The notes: generated by a model not told the origin, from the sequence alone. Shown: positions 7,262-14,168, counted from the first letter of the stretch. The stretch is DNA of 17,645 nt from Anaerolineaceae bacterium UBA6801 (GCA_002452315.1 DKFH01000036.1:3106-20750); one strand, 5' to 3'. Made by a program: numbers and translations.

Positions 7262-7315
7262 CCTGTGGGAAGGGCATAGAAAAGCCTTCCTGAGGGCTGC
7301 GGCGAAAGGGCGATT

Positions 7316-7699
7316 ATGTTTACAGATTCCGAAGGTCCAATTACAAGATTTGAGTGGGGTTTATTCCAGATCAATGGCGTGTTTCATTCAGCAGATGGGC
7401 AGGGTGTGGGCAAGGATATCTGCATTGTTGGGGGTGAGGTGCATCCATGGAAGGCGCGCCAGGGGCATCGGTTAACGCCCAAAATGGTGCGCGTTGCTCT
7501 GAAGCCAGGCGTAAACGTTCTGGTGATCGGCAACGGCGTCAACGGTGCCATCCATGTGACCAAGAAAACCCGGCAAGCGGTGAAAGCGGCTGGGATTGAG
7601 ACATTAATCATTGAAAAAACGCCTGAAGCCTGCGCCATCTACAACCGCCTTGCCAGGGAAGGGGCGGCGGTGGCCTTGTTGGCGCATGGGACATGTTGA
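7316..7699 (+). CDS. Mth938-like (DUF498/AAMDC) domain protein
   Basis: This 127-residue protein is a single Mth938-like domain, the family that includes archaeal Mth938, human AAMDC and the complex I assembly factor NDUFAF3. Family marks are visible in order: ITRFEWGLFQINGVFHSADG, KDICIVGGEVHPWKAR, GHRLTP, the VLVIGNGVNGAIHV glycine-rich strand-turn, the ETLIIEKTPEACAIYNRLAREG helix region, and the terminal VALLAHGTC. A full-length single domain is the norm. AAAGGG lies about 5-6 nt before the ATG. The molecular role of bacterial members is not established. It is followed by a 7-bp-period repeat and then a PHP phosphoesterase on the same strand, but the 179-nt gap argues against tight coupling. 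Confidence 0.88.
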   Translation: MFTDSEGPITRFEWGLFQINGVFHSADGQGVGKDICIVGGEVHPWKARQGHRLTPKMVRVALKPGVNVLVIGNGVNGAIHVTKKTRQAVKAAGIETLIIEKTPEACAIYNRLAREGAAVALLAHGTC

Positions 7700-7702
7700 G
7701 AT

Positions 7703-7751
7703 GGTAGCTGGTGGCGAGTAGCTGGCAGCTTCTAGCTAAAAGCTGAAAGCA
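7703..7751 (+). repeat. Degenerate heptamer array, 7 units (NNNAGCT)
   Basis: Seven adjacent 7-nt units run GGTAGCT, GGTGGCG, AGTAGCT, GGCAGCT, TCTAGCT, AAAAGCT, GAAAGCA. Five end in AGCT and the period is exact. The array starts 4 nt after the Mth938-like stop codon. Confidence 0.8.
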
Positions 7752-7878
7752 TAAATATAAAAAGAGAGAATAACTAAAGAAAAAGGCAAATTGCTTACTG
7801 GCGAGAAACTGGATGAAGCGCGAGCTGTGCTGGATAGTGAACTAAACAACACGGAAGCTTGATAAATCAAGAGGCACA

Positions 7879-8769
7879 ATGGCGACGATTGATCTGCACA
7901 TGCATTCGAATTACAGCAGTGATGGCGAGTTTGCGCCAGGGCAGCTGCTGGAGATGTGTTTGGCGGCGGGGTTGACCCATGCGGCGATTGCGGATCACAA
8001 CTCGGTGCGGGGGATTGAGGCAGCAATATTGGCTGCAGCGGGGACGGACCTCAGCATCATCCCCGCCATTGAGATGGATTGCACCTTTGAGGGCATCACC
8101 TTCCATTTACTTGGGTATGGGGTGGACATCACCGCGCCGATCTTCGCTGAGCTTGAGCACAGGCTGCACACACAGGAACAGGCCGCATCGCAGGTGTTGA
8201 TGGACCGCATCCGGCAGCTGGGGATTGAATTTGATGACGAGGTGATCGCTGGGCTGGCCTACGATGGTGTGGTGACCGGCGAGATGATCGCCGAGGCGGC
8301 TTTGCTTTATGATGACAGTGGTAAAAATCCGCTGTTGGACCCCTACCGCAAGGGCGGCGATAGAAGCGATAACCCGTTTGTCAACTTTTTCTGGGATGTT
8401 TGTTCGCAGGGCAAACATGCCCATGTGCCGATGGATTACCAACCGCTCTCCCTGGCTGTCGAGATCATTCGAGCCTATCACGGCGTGCCGATCCTGGCGC
8501 ATCCCGGGTTGCAGGTGAGAGAAAATGTGCATCTGCTGGGGCGGATCCTTGAGGTGGGCGTGGCCGGGCTGGAGGTTTTCAGTAGCTACCACAGCCAGGA
8601 ACAGGCGCGCTTTTATCGTCAGGCTGTACAATCGATGAGCCTACTGATGACCTGCGGCAGCGACTTTCATGGGAAGACCAAGCAAAGCATCACGATTGGC
8701 GGCATTGACGCGGAGGGGCAGGAAGCGGCCATCGTCAATGCGTTGATCGATGCGATCGAACAGTCCTGA
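7879..8769 (+). CDS. PHP-domain phosphoesterase (YciV/RNase AM-type)
   Basis: This 296-residue PHP-superfamily metal phosphoesterase carries the full set of metal-binding motifs: H7 and H9 in DLHMHSNYSSDG, D39 and H40 in IADHNSV, E65 in AIEMD, H76, H208 in ILAHPG, and D262 and H264 in CGSDFHG. Between residues about 95 and 190 lies the insertion typical of the YciV-like group, whose members remove 5' nucleotides from RNA or act on 3',5'-nucleoside bisphosphates. The exact substrate is inferred from the family. GAGG lies 5 nt before the ATG, and a CTTGAT/ATCAAG inverted repeat (7858-7871) overlaps that site and might hinder ribosome binding. No terminator is obvious before the downstream peptidase gene, which has its own -10 box. 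Confidence 0.9.
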   Translation: MATIDLHMHSNYSSDGEFAPGQLLEMCLAAGLTHAAIADHNSVRGIEAAILAAAGTDLSIIPAIEMDCTFEGITFHLLGYGVDITAPIFAELEHRLHTQEQAASQVLMDRIRQLGIEFDDEVIAGLAYDGVVTGEMIAEAALLYDDSGKNPLLDPYRKGGDRSDNPFVNFFWDVCSQGKHAHVPMDYQPLSLAVEIIRAYHGVPILAHPGLQVRENVHLLGRILEVGVAGLEVFSSYHSQEQARFYRQAVQSMSLLMTCGSDFHGKTKQSITIGGIDAEGQEAAIVNALIDAIEQS

Positions 8770-8888
8770 TGGTTTGGGCATGTTCTCGGAGGTAAGACTG
8801 CGCCGTAAACATCCCCTGAGCCGGTATTGGTCGACCTAGAGAAAGCTTGGGGACTTTCATCCTGGTTTTCGCAGCGGCAAAATTCGCA

Positions 8889-8894
8889 TATAAT
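8889..8894 (+). promoter_or_regulatory. -10 box for the oligoendopeptidase gene
   Basis: This is a perfect TATAAT, with only a weak TTTTCG -35 candidate 17 bp upstream. The predicted leader is about 41 nt to the ATG at 8942. Confidence 0.5.
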
Positions 8895-8941
8895 TATCAA
8901 GTTATTGACAATAATTGCCCGAATTAGCAAAAGGAGTTTCT

Positions 8942-10738
8942 ATGACACCCCCCCGTTGGGACCTTTCAAATGTGTATACCGGGCTGAAGGCACCGGAATT
9001 AGCCGAGGATATCGCCTGGGTTAAAGCTGAGACGAAAGCGCTGGAAGATTTCTATCGGCAGGAATTATCCAAACTGGATGCGGACAGCCCTGCCCAGGCG
9101 CTGAATGCCGCCATCAGCAGCATGGTGGACCGGCTCAATGCGCTGATGGAGAAGGCATCGACCATTTCAGCGTATTTCCATTCCTTTATCTCGACTGATT
9201 CCTATAACCAGGAAGCCATGCGCATGGATTCACAATTTGACCAGGTGATGGTTGAAATCAATAAGGTCAATGTCTTGTTGGAGACCTGGACTGGCAGGGT
9301 CAAGGCGGTCCTGCCGGCAGCGCTGGCGCTGGGCGGCAGCGCGGGCGAGCACGCTTTCGCGGTGATGGAAGTGGCAGAACAGAGCCAGTACCTGATGAGC
9401 GAAGAGAAGGAAATTCTTTCAAGCGAGCTGAGCCTTTCGGGGTCGAATGCCTGGTCCAAGCTGCAGGGGACTGTGACCTCGCAAAAGACGGTTGATTTTG
9501 AGCTGGAGGGTGAGGTGCAGACCCTGCCCATGCCCGCCCTGATCAACCTTTATTCCCACCCGGATGAGGAGGTGCGCAAGCGGGCGTATACGGCTGAATT
9601 TGAGGCCTGGGAATCAGTCAAGGAGCCATTGGCGGCCAGCATGAACGGGATTAAAGGCTGGGTCAACACGCTCAACAAGCACCGCGGCCGGAAAGATGCC
9701 CTGCATGCGCCCATTGACCAGGCGCGCATCGACCGTGAGACCCTTGAAGTGATGATGGCGGCGATGAAGGAGTCCTTCCCTACCTTCCGGCGGTATTTTA
9801 AGGCCAAGGCCGCCCGTTTCGGCGGGGAAGCGCTGCCCTGGTGGAACCTGTTTGCGCCTACCGGGAAGCTGGATAAATCCTACACCTTTACCGAGGCGGC
9901 TGAATTCATCCAGGCCAATTTTGACAAGTTCTCGCCGGATTTGAGCGCGTTTGCGCAGACCGCCTTTGACCATAACTGGATCGATGCTGAGCAGCGGCCG
10001 GGCAAGCGCGGTGGCGCGTTTTGTATGTCCGTCCCGGCAGTGAAGGAATCCCGCATCCTGTGCAATTTTGACGGCTCGCTCGACCAGGTGATGACGATTG
10101 CCCACGAGCTGGGACATGGCTATCACAATTACAACATGTTCCAGGCAGGCAAGACCCCCCTGCAGCGCCAGACGCCGATGACCATGGCGGAGACGGCCTC
10201 GATCATGTGCGAGACGATCGTGTTCAACGCGGTCATGGAGACGATCAGCGATCCGCAGGCCGAGCTGGCCCTGTTGGAGACGGCATTGATCAGCGACGCA
10301 CAGGTGATCGTGGATATTTATTCACGCTTCCTGTTCGAAAAGGAGGTCTTTGAGCGTCGAGAAAAATCAGAACTGAGCGCGGATGAGCTGTGCGAGATCA
10401 TGGAGGATGCCCAATCGCAGACCTATGGCGAGGGGTTGGACCCGGCCTACCGGCACAAGTTCATGTGGACCTGGAAGCCGCATTATTATTACGCCGGGCT
10501 GTCGTTCTATAACTTCCCCTATGCCTTTGGGATGCTGTTTGGGGTGGGGCTGTATGCCATCTACCAGCAGCGCGGCGCGGACTTCATCCCGGATTACAAG
10601 CAGCTGCTCTCCAGCACCGGCGAAGCACCAGCGGCCGAGCTGGCGGCCCGCTTTGATATCGACATCCGCTCGAAGGCATTCTGGGCAGACAGCCTGGCCG
10701 TGGTTGGGGAGCGCATTAACCGCTATTGTGAGCTGTGA
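8942..10738 (+). CDS. pepF: M3 family oligoendopeptidase, PepF-like
   Basis: This 598-residue cytoplasmic zinc metallopeptidase degrades short peptides. The zinc site is H388-E389-L-G-H392 in IAHELGHGYH, with the third ligand E417 in MAETASIMCET, 25 residues on as in M3 enzymes. The C-terminal substrate-binding region HYYYAGLSFYNFPYAFG is also characteristic. Residues 1-190 form the helical N-terminal lobe, and DALHAPIDQARI (about 252-263) is the usual pre-catalytic segment. Length matches PepF (about 600). ATG 8942 is preferred to the in-frame codon at 8915, because AAGGAG lies 6-7 nt before 8942. No signal peptide is present. It stands alone, with its own promoter upstream and a palindromic element after the stop. 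Peptide use by fermentative growth is a reasonable inferred role. Confidence 0.94.
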   Translation: MTPPRWDLSNVYTGLKAPELAEDIAWVKAETKALEDFYRQELSKLDADSPAQALNAAISSMVDRLNALMEKASTISAYFHSFISTDSYNQEAMRMDSQFDQVMVEINKVNVLLETWTGRVKAVLPAALALGGSAGEHAFAVMEVAEQSQYLMSEEKEILSSELSLSGSNAWSKLQGTVTSQKTVDFELEGEVQTLPMPALINLYSHPDEEVRKRAYTAEFEAWESVKEPLAASMNGIKGWVNTLNKHRGRKDALHAPIDQARIDRETLEVMMAAMKESFPTFRRYFKAKAARFGGEALPWWNLFAPTGKLDKSYTFTEAAEFIQANFDKFSPDLSAFAQTAFDHNWIDAEQRPGKRGGAFCMSVPAVKESRILCNFDGSLDQVMTIAHELGHGYHNYNMFQAGKTPLQRQTPMTMAETASIMCETIVFNAVMETISDPQAELALLETALISDAQVIVDIYSRFLFEKEVFERREKSELSADELCEIMEDAQSQTYGEGLDPAYRHKFMWTWKPHYYYAGLSFYNFPYAFGMLFGVGLYAIYQQRGADFIPDYKQLLSSTGEAPAAELAARFDIDIRSKAFWADSLAVVGERINRYCEL

Positions 10739-10800
10739 TCTGAAAATTTGGGTATTTGCGCCTTAGTTTTTGTGAGATACCCCTTCAATTAACCGAGAAA

Positions 10801-10831
10801 CGTAGAGACGCCCAGGCCGGGCGTCTCTACG
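10801..10831. repeat. Perfect palindrome, CGTAGAGACGCCC stem
   Basis: A 13-bp perfect stem (10801-10813 with 10819-10831) encloses a 5-nt loop, AGGCC. It lies between the convergent oligoendopeptidase and ArsC-like genes. It has no T run on the plus strand and only TTT on the minus strand. The stem resembles the GTAGAGACG...CGTCTCTAC dispersed palindromes common in cyanobacteria and Chloroflexota, so I class it as a REP-like repeat that may also stop transcription. Confidence 0.72.
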
Positions 10832-10960
10832 GATTTAAGGGCCATGTGTGAACCCAATTTCTCTCAAGGAGAAGAGCCTGGATTTGAACAGCCACGGGGT
10901 GAAACCGCCACGCGTGTGTTTGACTGAGGAGCAGTTGGTGGGGTGCCCCTGGGAGTGTGC

Positions 10961-11395
10961 TTACGCGGTTTGGGCGTCCAGCCAGGTTTGGATTTTGGCT
11001 TTGATCTGGTCGCGCACCGTGCGGAAGGCGGCCAGCTTTTCTGCTTCTGGGCCAACAAAGGCGGCCGGGTCTTCAAAGGGCCAGTGCAGGCGGGTTCCCA
11101 TCCCGGGGAAGAAGGGGCAGCGCTCATCGGCGTTCCCGCACACGGTGATCAGGTAGTCAAAATCAACCTGGCCTACATATTCATCCAGATGTTTGGAACG
11201 GTGGGCGGACATATCAATGCCCAATTCCTCCATCACGGTGATGGTGCTGGGGTTAACCCCATGGGGCTCAAGCCCGGCGCTGAATACCTCGAAGGACTCC
11301 CCGCCCAGTTCTCGCAGCCAGGCTTCTGCCATCTGGCTGCGGCAGGAATTGCCAGTACATAAAAAGAGCACTTTTGTTTTTTCCTGAAAGGTCAT
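10961..11395 (-). CDS. arsC: Arsenate reductase, LMW-PTP/thioredoxin-coupled type
   Basis: This 144-residue protein has the low-molecular-weight phosphatase fold. The P-loop is C13-TGNSC-R19-S, and the general acid is D109 in WPFEDPAAF. C86 and C93 in TVCGNADERCPFFPG are spaced 7 apart, like the redox pair C82/C89 of the S. aureus arsenate reductase. With C13 they form the three-cysteine relay of thioredoxin-linked ArsC, which reduces As(V) to As(III). True LMW protein tyrosine phosphatases lack this pair. ATG 11395 is chosen over the longer frame starting 11530, because GGAG lies 8 nt upstream and the upstream codons look non-coding. No arsR, arsB or acr3 lies within view, so the gene is an orphan. 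Confidence 0.9.
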   Translation of the reverse strand: MTFQEKTKVLFLCTGNSCRSQMAEAWLRELGGESFEVFSAGLEPHGVNPSTITVMEELGIDMSAHRSKHLDEYVGQVDFDYLITVCGNADERCPFFPGMGTRLHWPFEDPAAFVGPEAEKLAAFRTVRDQIKAKIQTWLDAQTA

Positions 11396-11455
11396 GTAAG
11401 GATCTCCACAGTCTTTGGCTTTTATGATGATTTTAGACCAGATACCCCCGGGATG

Positions 11456-11461
11456 TGTCAA
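11456..11461 (-). promoter_or_regulatory. Possible -35 box for arsC
   Basis: A perfect TTGACA lies on the minus strand, but the -10 candidates downstream are poor: TCTAAA at 18 bp and TAAAAT at 20 bp. This is a low-confidence promoter for the arsC-like gene. Confidence 0.3.
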
Positions 11462-11526
11462 GGAAATATTGTGGGCTGTTTGCGGTTTGGTTATCAGGCG
11501 GTTAACGATCGGCGGGTTGAGCGGGT

Positions 11527-12210
11527 TCAATCCAGGGTGAGCAGCCGCCCATGCTGTTTAAGCCAGGCGCGTGATGTTTGATAGGTCGGGTTGATGCGGG
11601 CCACCTCGGCCCAAAATGCCCGGCTGTGATTGGGGACGTTTAAGTGCACCAGCTCATGCACCACGACGTATTCCACCACGCTTAATGGCGCCATGCACAA
11701 GCGGTAGGTGAAGTTCAGGTTACCCTTGCCAGAGCAGCTTCCCCAGCGGGTGCGGGCGCTGGTCACCCTGACCTGGTTGACCTTGAAGCCGTAATGTTTG
11801 ACGTAGGGCTCGATCAGGCTTTGGGTGATCTGGCGGGTCTCCTCGCGGTACCAGGCGATGAAGACATCTTTGGCCTGGCTGCGGGCCTGGCGTGAGAGGT
11901 TAAAGGCGCCGTCGAGGTCAAGCAAGGGGCGCTGCCGGTCGGTCAGGCGCAGGGGATATTGTTCGCCCAGGTACCAGAACTGTTCACCGGGGGAAAAGGT
12001 CTTTGGTGGGTGCTGGGCCGCCTGGGAGGCCAGGCGGGCCCGGGTCTTGGCGATCCAGGCAGCTTTTTGAGCCACCACGGCTTCGATCTGGGCGCGGGTG
12101 GCGGCGTGGGGTGCCCGCACGATCAGGCGGCCGTCTGGCTTGAGTTCCAGACCGAAGGATTTTCGTTGGGAACGGATGATTTGGGAGATATGGGGTAAGG
12201 AAGATGTCAT
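11527..12210 (-). CDS. YgjP-like (WLM/DUF45) zinc metallopeptidase
   Basis: This 227-residue protein has the YgjP/DUF45 metallopeptidase signature: TRWGSCSGKGNLNFTYRL (about 154-171), then the zinc motif H185-E186-L-V-H189 in YVVVHELVHL, then H195 in PNHSRAFW. The N-terminal region (IIRSQRKSFGLELKPDGRLIVRAP) is the usual beta-rich lead-in. Substrates of bacterial members are unknown. ATG 12210 is preferred to 12282, because residues before it are encoded by a 7-bp repeat array. There is no Shine-Dalgarno, but TATAAT lies exactly 7 nt before this ATG, suggesting a leaderless mRNA. It ends 131 nt before the arsC-like gene on the same strand. Confidence 0.9.
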   Translation of the reverse strand: MTSSLPHISQIIRSQRKSFGLELKPDGRLIVRAPHAATRAQIEAVVAQKAAWIAKTRARLASQAAQHPPKTFSPGEQFWYLGEQYPLRLTDRQRPLLDLDGAFNLSRQARSQAKDVFIAWYREETRQITQSLIEPYVKHYGFKVNQVRVTSARTRWGSCSGKGNLNFTYRLCMAPLSVVEYVVVHELVHLNVPNHSRAFWAEVARINPTYQTSRAWLKQHGRLLTLD

Positions 12211-12217
12211 GGGTGAA

Positions 12218-12223
12218 ATTATA
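12218..12223 (-). promoter_or_regulatory. -10 box, probable leaderless start of the YgjP-like gene
   Basis: A perfect TATAAT on the minus strand is followed by TTCACCC and then the ATG. The transcript would begin at or next to the start codon. No good -35 is seen. Confidence 0.55.
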
Positions 12224-12230
12224 CTCGCCT

Positions 12231-12279
12231 GTTTGGATGGTAGGGTTTGGTGATTGGGGATTAGGGATTTGGTATTAGG
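12231..12279 (+). repeat. Degenerate heptamer array, 7 units (GATTNGG)
   Basis: Seven adjacent 7-nt units run GTTTGGA, TGGTAGG, GTTTGGT, GATTGGG, GATTAGG, GATTTGG, TATTAGG. Weaker units may continue to about 12307. The array lies just upstream of the YgjP-like promoter. Confidence 0.78.
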
Positions 12280-12343
12280 CAATCTGGGCGTTGGAATTTG
12301 TGATTGATTTTATTGAGTCGGAAGTTTAAAGTGTGAGATCGTG

Positions 12344-12349
12344 TATAAT
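12344..12349 (+). promoter_or_regulatory. -10 box for the 116-aa unknown gene
   Basis: This is a perfect TATAAT with no convincing -35. The predicted start near 12356 gives a leader of about 100 nt that contains a 25-codon frame. Confidence 0.45.
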
Positions 12350-12386
12350 CAAAATCAGTTGAGTACCCTACAGTTGAAAGAGGGCG

Positions 12387-12464
12387 ATGCGTAACACACA
12401 AGCCGCAAACGAAGTAGCAATTCTACAAGGTCAGGGCATTCGGCGGGGGGACAGGCTATGCTGA
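12387..12464 (+). CDS. Possible 25-residue leader peptide
   Basis: ATG at 12387 follows AGAGGG closely and reads MRNTQAANEVAILQGQ and on to a TGA at 12462-12464. The stop overlaps the ATG (12458) of the next gene by a few bases, the geometry of translational coupling. There is no run of one amino acid that would suggest attenuation. It is too short to confirm from sequence and could be chance. Confidence 0.3.
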   Translation: MRNTQAANEVAILQGQGIRRGDRLC

Positions 12465-12808
12465 CCCAAGACCAGTTTTGGCCGAGCATCTGCACCCTGG
12501 ATGGGCGCCAATTAAAGACGCTGGAGCGCGGCTGTCCCTTCACGGTGGAAGCTGTGGACGAGGGGGGTGTGGTACTGGCGCCCCTGGTGAGTGGTAAGCC
12601 CCGCATCATCCAGCGGGAGACCCTGGAGGACGTGTTTGATGCCCTGCTAGACCGGCGTGAACTGACGGGCGCGGCGATTGCCGAGGAATTCTCGCCGTTT
12701 AATGCCGTGTATGTGGCCGCTTTGCTGGCGGCCTTGCCAGATGTGGCCCCCTGTATCAGGCCGATCCGGCTGATCTTTGTGGGTCACCAATTATTTTATT
12801 TGGGGTAG
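12458..12808 (+). CDS. Protein of unknown function, 116 aa
   Basis: I do not recognise this family. The protein is soluble and acidic. An N-terminal beta-rich part (SICTLDGRQLKTLERGCPFTVEAV, then VVLAPLVSGKPRIIQRETLEDVF) is followed by a helical part (ALLDRRELTGAAIAEEFSPFNAVYVAALLAALPDV). Such a layout would suit a small DNA- or ligand-binding domain, but that is a guess. The last 20 residues (PCIRPIRLIFVGHQLFYLG) are hydrophobic and less domain-like. No strong Shine-Dalgarno precedes ATG 12458; GGGGGGACAGG is nearby, and coupling to the short upstream frame is possible. The MFS gene follows with its own promoter. Confidence 0.65.
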   Translation: MLTQDQFWPSICTLDGRQLKTLERGCPFTVEAVDEGGVVLAPLVSGKPRIIQRETLEDVFDALLDRRELTGAAIAEEFSPFNAVYVAALLAALPDVAPCIRPIRLIFVGHQLFYLG

Positions 12809-12835
12809 GGGGGATTACTCTCCTCTTCCCCCTCC

Positions 12836-12844
12836 TGTTATAAT
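12836..12844 (+). promoter_or_regulatory. Extended -10, probable leaderless start of the MFS gene
   Basis: TGT precedes TATAAT, followed by TCTCCCC and then ATG 12852. The predicted transcript start falls at or one base before the A of the start codon. The -35 is weak (TTACTC at 18 bp). Confidence 0.68.
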
Positions 12845-12851
12845 TCTCCCC

Positions 12852-14069
12852 ATGCTGACACGCCTGCGCCGCGATTACGCTGACTTCCCCGGCCAGTTCT
12901 GGTTGATGTTTTTCGGGATGATGTTCTCCACCATCGGGACGACGATGATCTGGCCGTTTCTGATGATTTACGCCAGTGAGACGCTGTCCTTGCCCTTGGT
13001 GGCGGTGACCAGCCTGATGACGATCAATGCGGCTGCCGGGTTGGTCTCGTCGATTTTAGCAGGGCCGGTGATCGACCGGCTGGGGCGCAAGGGGGTGATG
13101 GTGGTGGGGTTGCTGGGCGCCGGGCTGAGCTACCTCTTCCTCAGCCAGGCAGCAAGCTATGCAGCCTTTGCCATTATTTTAGGCGCCAGCGGTGTTTTTT
13201 CGCCGTTGTATCATGTGGGGACGGACGCCATGCTGGCAGACCTGTTCCCGATGAACAAGCGTGCGGACGCCTATGCCCTGATTCGCATGGCGCGCAATGT
13301 CGGCGTGGCAGCCGGCCCAGCTATTGGGGGATTTGTCCTCTCGCGCTCGTACAGCTATGGGATGTATGGCGCGGCCGCGGGCTTGTCGATCTATGGTGTG
13401 CTGCTGCTGCTCTTTGCCCGGGAAACGCTGCCTAAAGAGGATGCGACGGAGAAAATGAGCTTGCTGAAACAGTTGAGCGGGTATTGGGCAGCCCTGCAGG
13501 ACCGTCCGTTCATGGGGCTGGTGGGTGCCTTCACCCTGATCCAGATGACCGCGGCCCTGGTGTGGGTGCTGCTCTCGGTTTACCTCAAAACGCAATTCGG
13601 GATCAGCGAGCAGTTATATGGCTGGCTACCCACCACCAACGCACTGATGGTGGTGTTCTTCCAGGTGCTGGTCACCCGGTGGACGAAGAAATTCCCTGCT
13701 GTGCAGGTGATGGCCTGGGGTGCCGTTTTTTATATCCTCGCGCCGCTGCTGATCGCCGTCTCAAATGGTTTTTGGGGTTTTTGGCTGGGGATGGTGACCA
13801 TGACGGTGGGGGAACTGGTGGTCGTGCCGCGGGCCAGTGCGTATGCCGCCAATTTGGCGCCGGTCGACAAGCGCGGTCGGTACATGAGCCTGTACGGGCT
13901 GACCTGGAACGTGGCGGCTGGCATCAGCCCGGTGATGGGCGGCTTGATCAGCGACCAATTGGGTCCGCGCGCGCCCTGGCTGGGCGGCGCGTTGATCGGC
14001 GTGCTGGCGGTCCTCGCCTTTCGGCGGCTCAATCAGCGCCAGCCCGGGGATGAAGTGGTAATTTCTTAA
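12852..14069 (+). CDS. MFS exporter, DHA1-like, 12 membrane segments
   Basis: This 405-residue major facilitator protein has about 12 hydrophobic segments. Motif A between segments 2 and 3 is GPVIDRLGRKGV (residues 71-82). YALIRMARNVGVAAGPAIGG (about 137-156) resembles the motif C region of drug:H+ antiporters of the MdtH type. A central basic/acidic loop (ETLPKEDATEKMS) splits the halves. It probably exports a small toxic compound by proton antiport; the substrate is unknown. ATG 12852 is preferred over the in-frame GTG/ATG-like codon at 12777, because the extra 25 residues overlap the previous gene. There is no Shine-Dalgarno, and an extended -10 lies 7 nt before the ATG. The LuxR-type gene with its own promoter starts 99 nt after the stop. 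Confidence 0.92.
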   Translation: MLTRLRRDYADFPGQFWLMFFGMMFSTIGTTMIWPFLMIYASETLSLPLVAVTSLMTINAAAGLVSSILAGPVIDRLGRKGVMVVGLLGAGLSYLFLSQAASYAAFAIILGASGVFSPLYHVGTDAMLADLFPMNKRADAYALIRMARNVGVAAGPAIGGFVLSRSYSYGMYGAAAGLSIYGVLLLLFARETLPKEDATEKMSLLKQLSGYWAALQDRPFMGLVGAFTLIQMTAALVWVLLSVYLKTQFGISEQLYGWLPTTNALMVVFFQVLVTRWTKKFPAVQVMAWGAVFYILAPLLIAVSNGFWGFWLGMVTMTVGELVVVPRASAYAANLAPVDKRGRYMSLYGLTWNVAAGISPVMGGLISDQLGPRAPWLGGALIGVLAVLAFRRLNQRQPGDEVVIS

Positions 14070-14079
14070 GCTTTTCCTC

Positions 14080-14109
14080 TTGACAAACGCCTATTAAATT
14101 GCGTATGAT
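14080..14109 (+). promoter_or_regulatory. Strong sigma70-type promoter of the LuxR-type gene
   Basis: A perfect TTGACA (14080-14085) and TATGAT (14104-14109) are separated by 18 bp. It begins 11 nt after the MFS stop and is overlapped downstream by a palindromic operator. Confidence 0.85.
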
Positions 14110-14126
14110 TAGAACAAATGTTCTAA
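14109..14126. promoter_or_regulatory. Palindromic operator TTAGAAC-N4-GTTCTAA
   Basis: Perfect 7-bp half sites flank AAAT. The core GAAC-N4-GTTC equals the LexA/SOS-box pattern known from Firmicutes and actinobacteria. It starts at the last base of the -10 and covers the predicted transcript start, a classic repressor position. Binding by LexA, or by the encoded HTH protein itself, is inferred. Confidence 0.7.
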
Positions 14127-14168
14127 CAAAATTGAACAGGGTGAGCGTTTGCTCAGGAGGTTGCCTGG

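Noticed and set aside
7858..7871. CTTGAT-AA-ATCAAG inverted repeat over the PHP gene ribosome site as a riboswitch
   Set aside because: It is far too small for a known riboswitch fold; mentioned only as possible local masking of the ribosome site.
13484..14053. 189-codon frame within the MFS gene
   Set aside because: It lies wholly inside the MFS coding region in another frame, with Gly/Arg/Pro-rich composition typical of a shadow.
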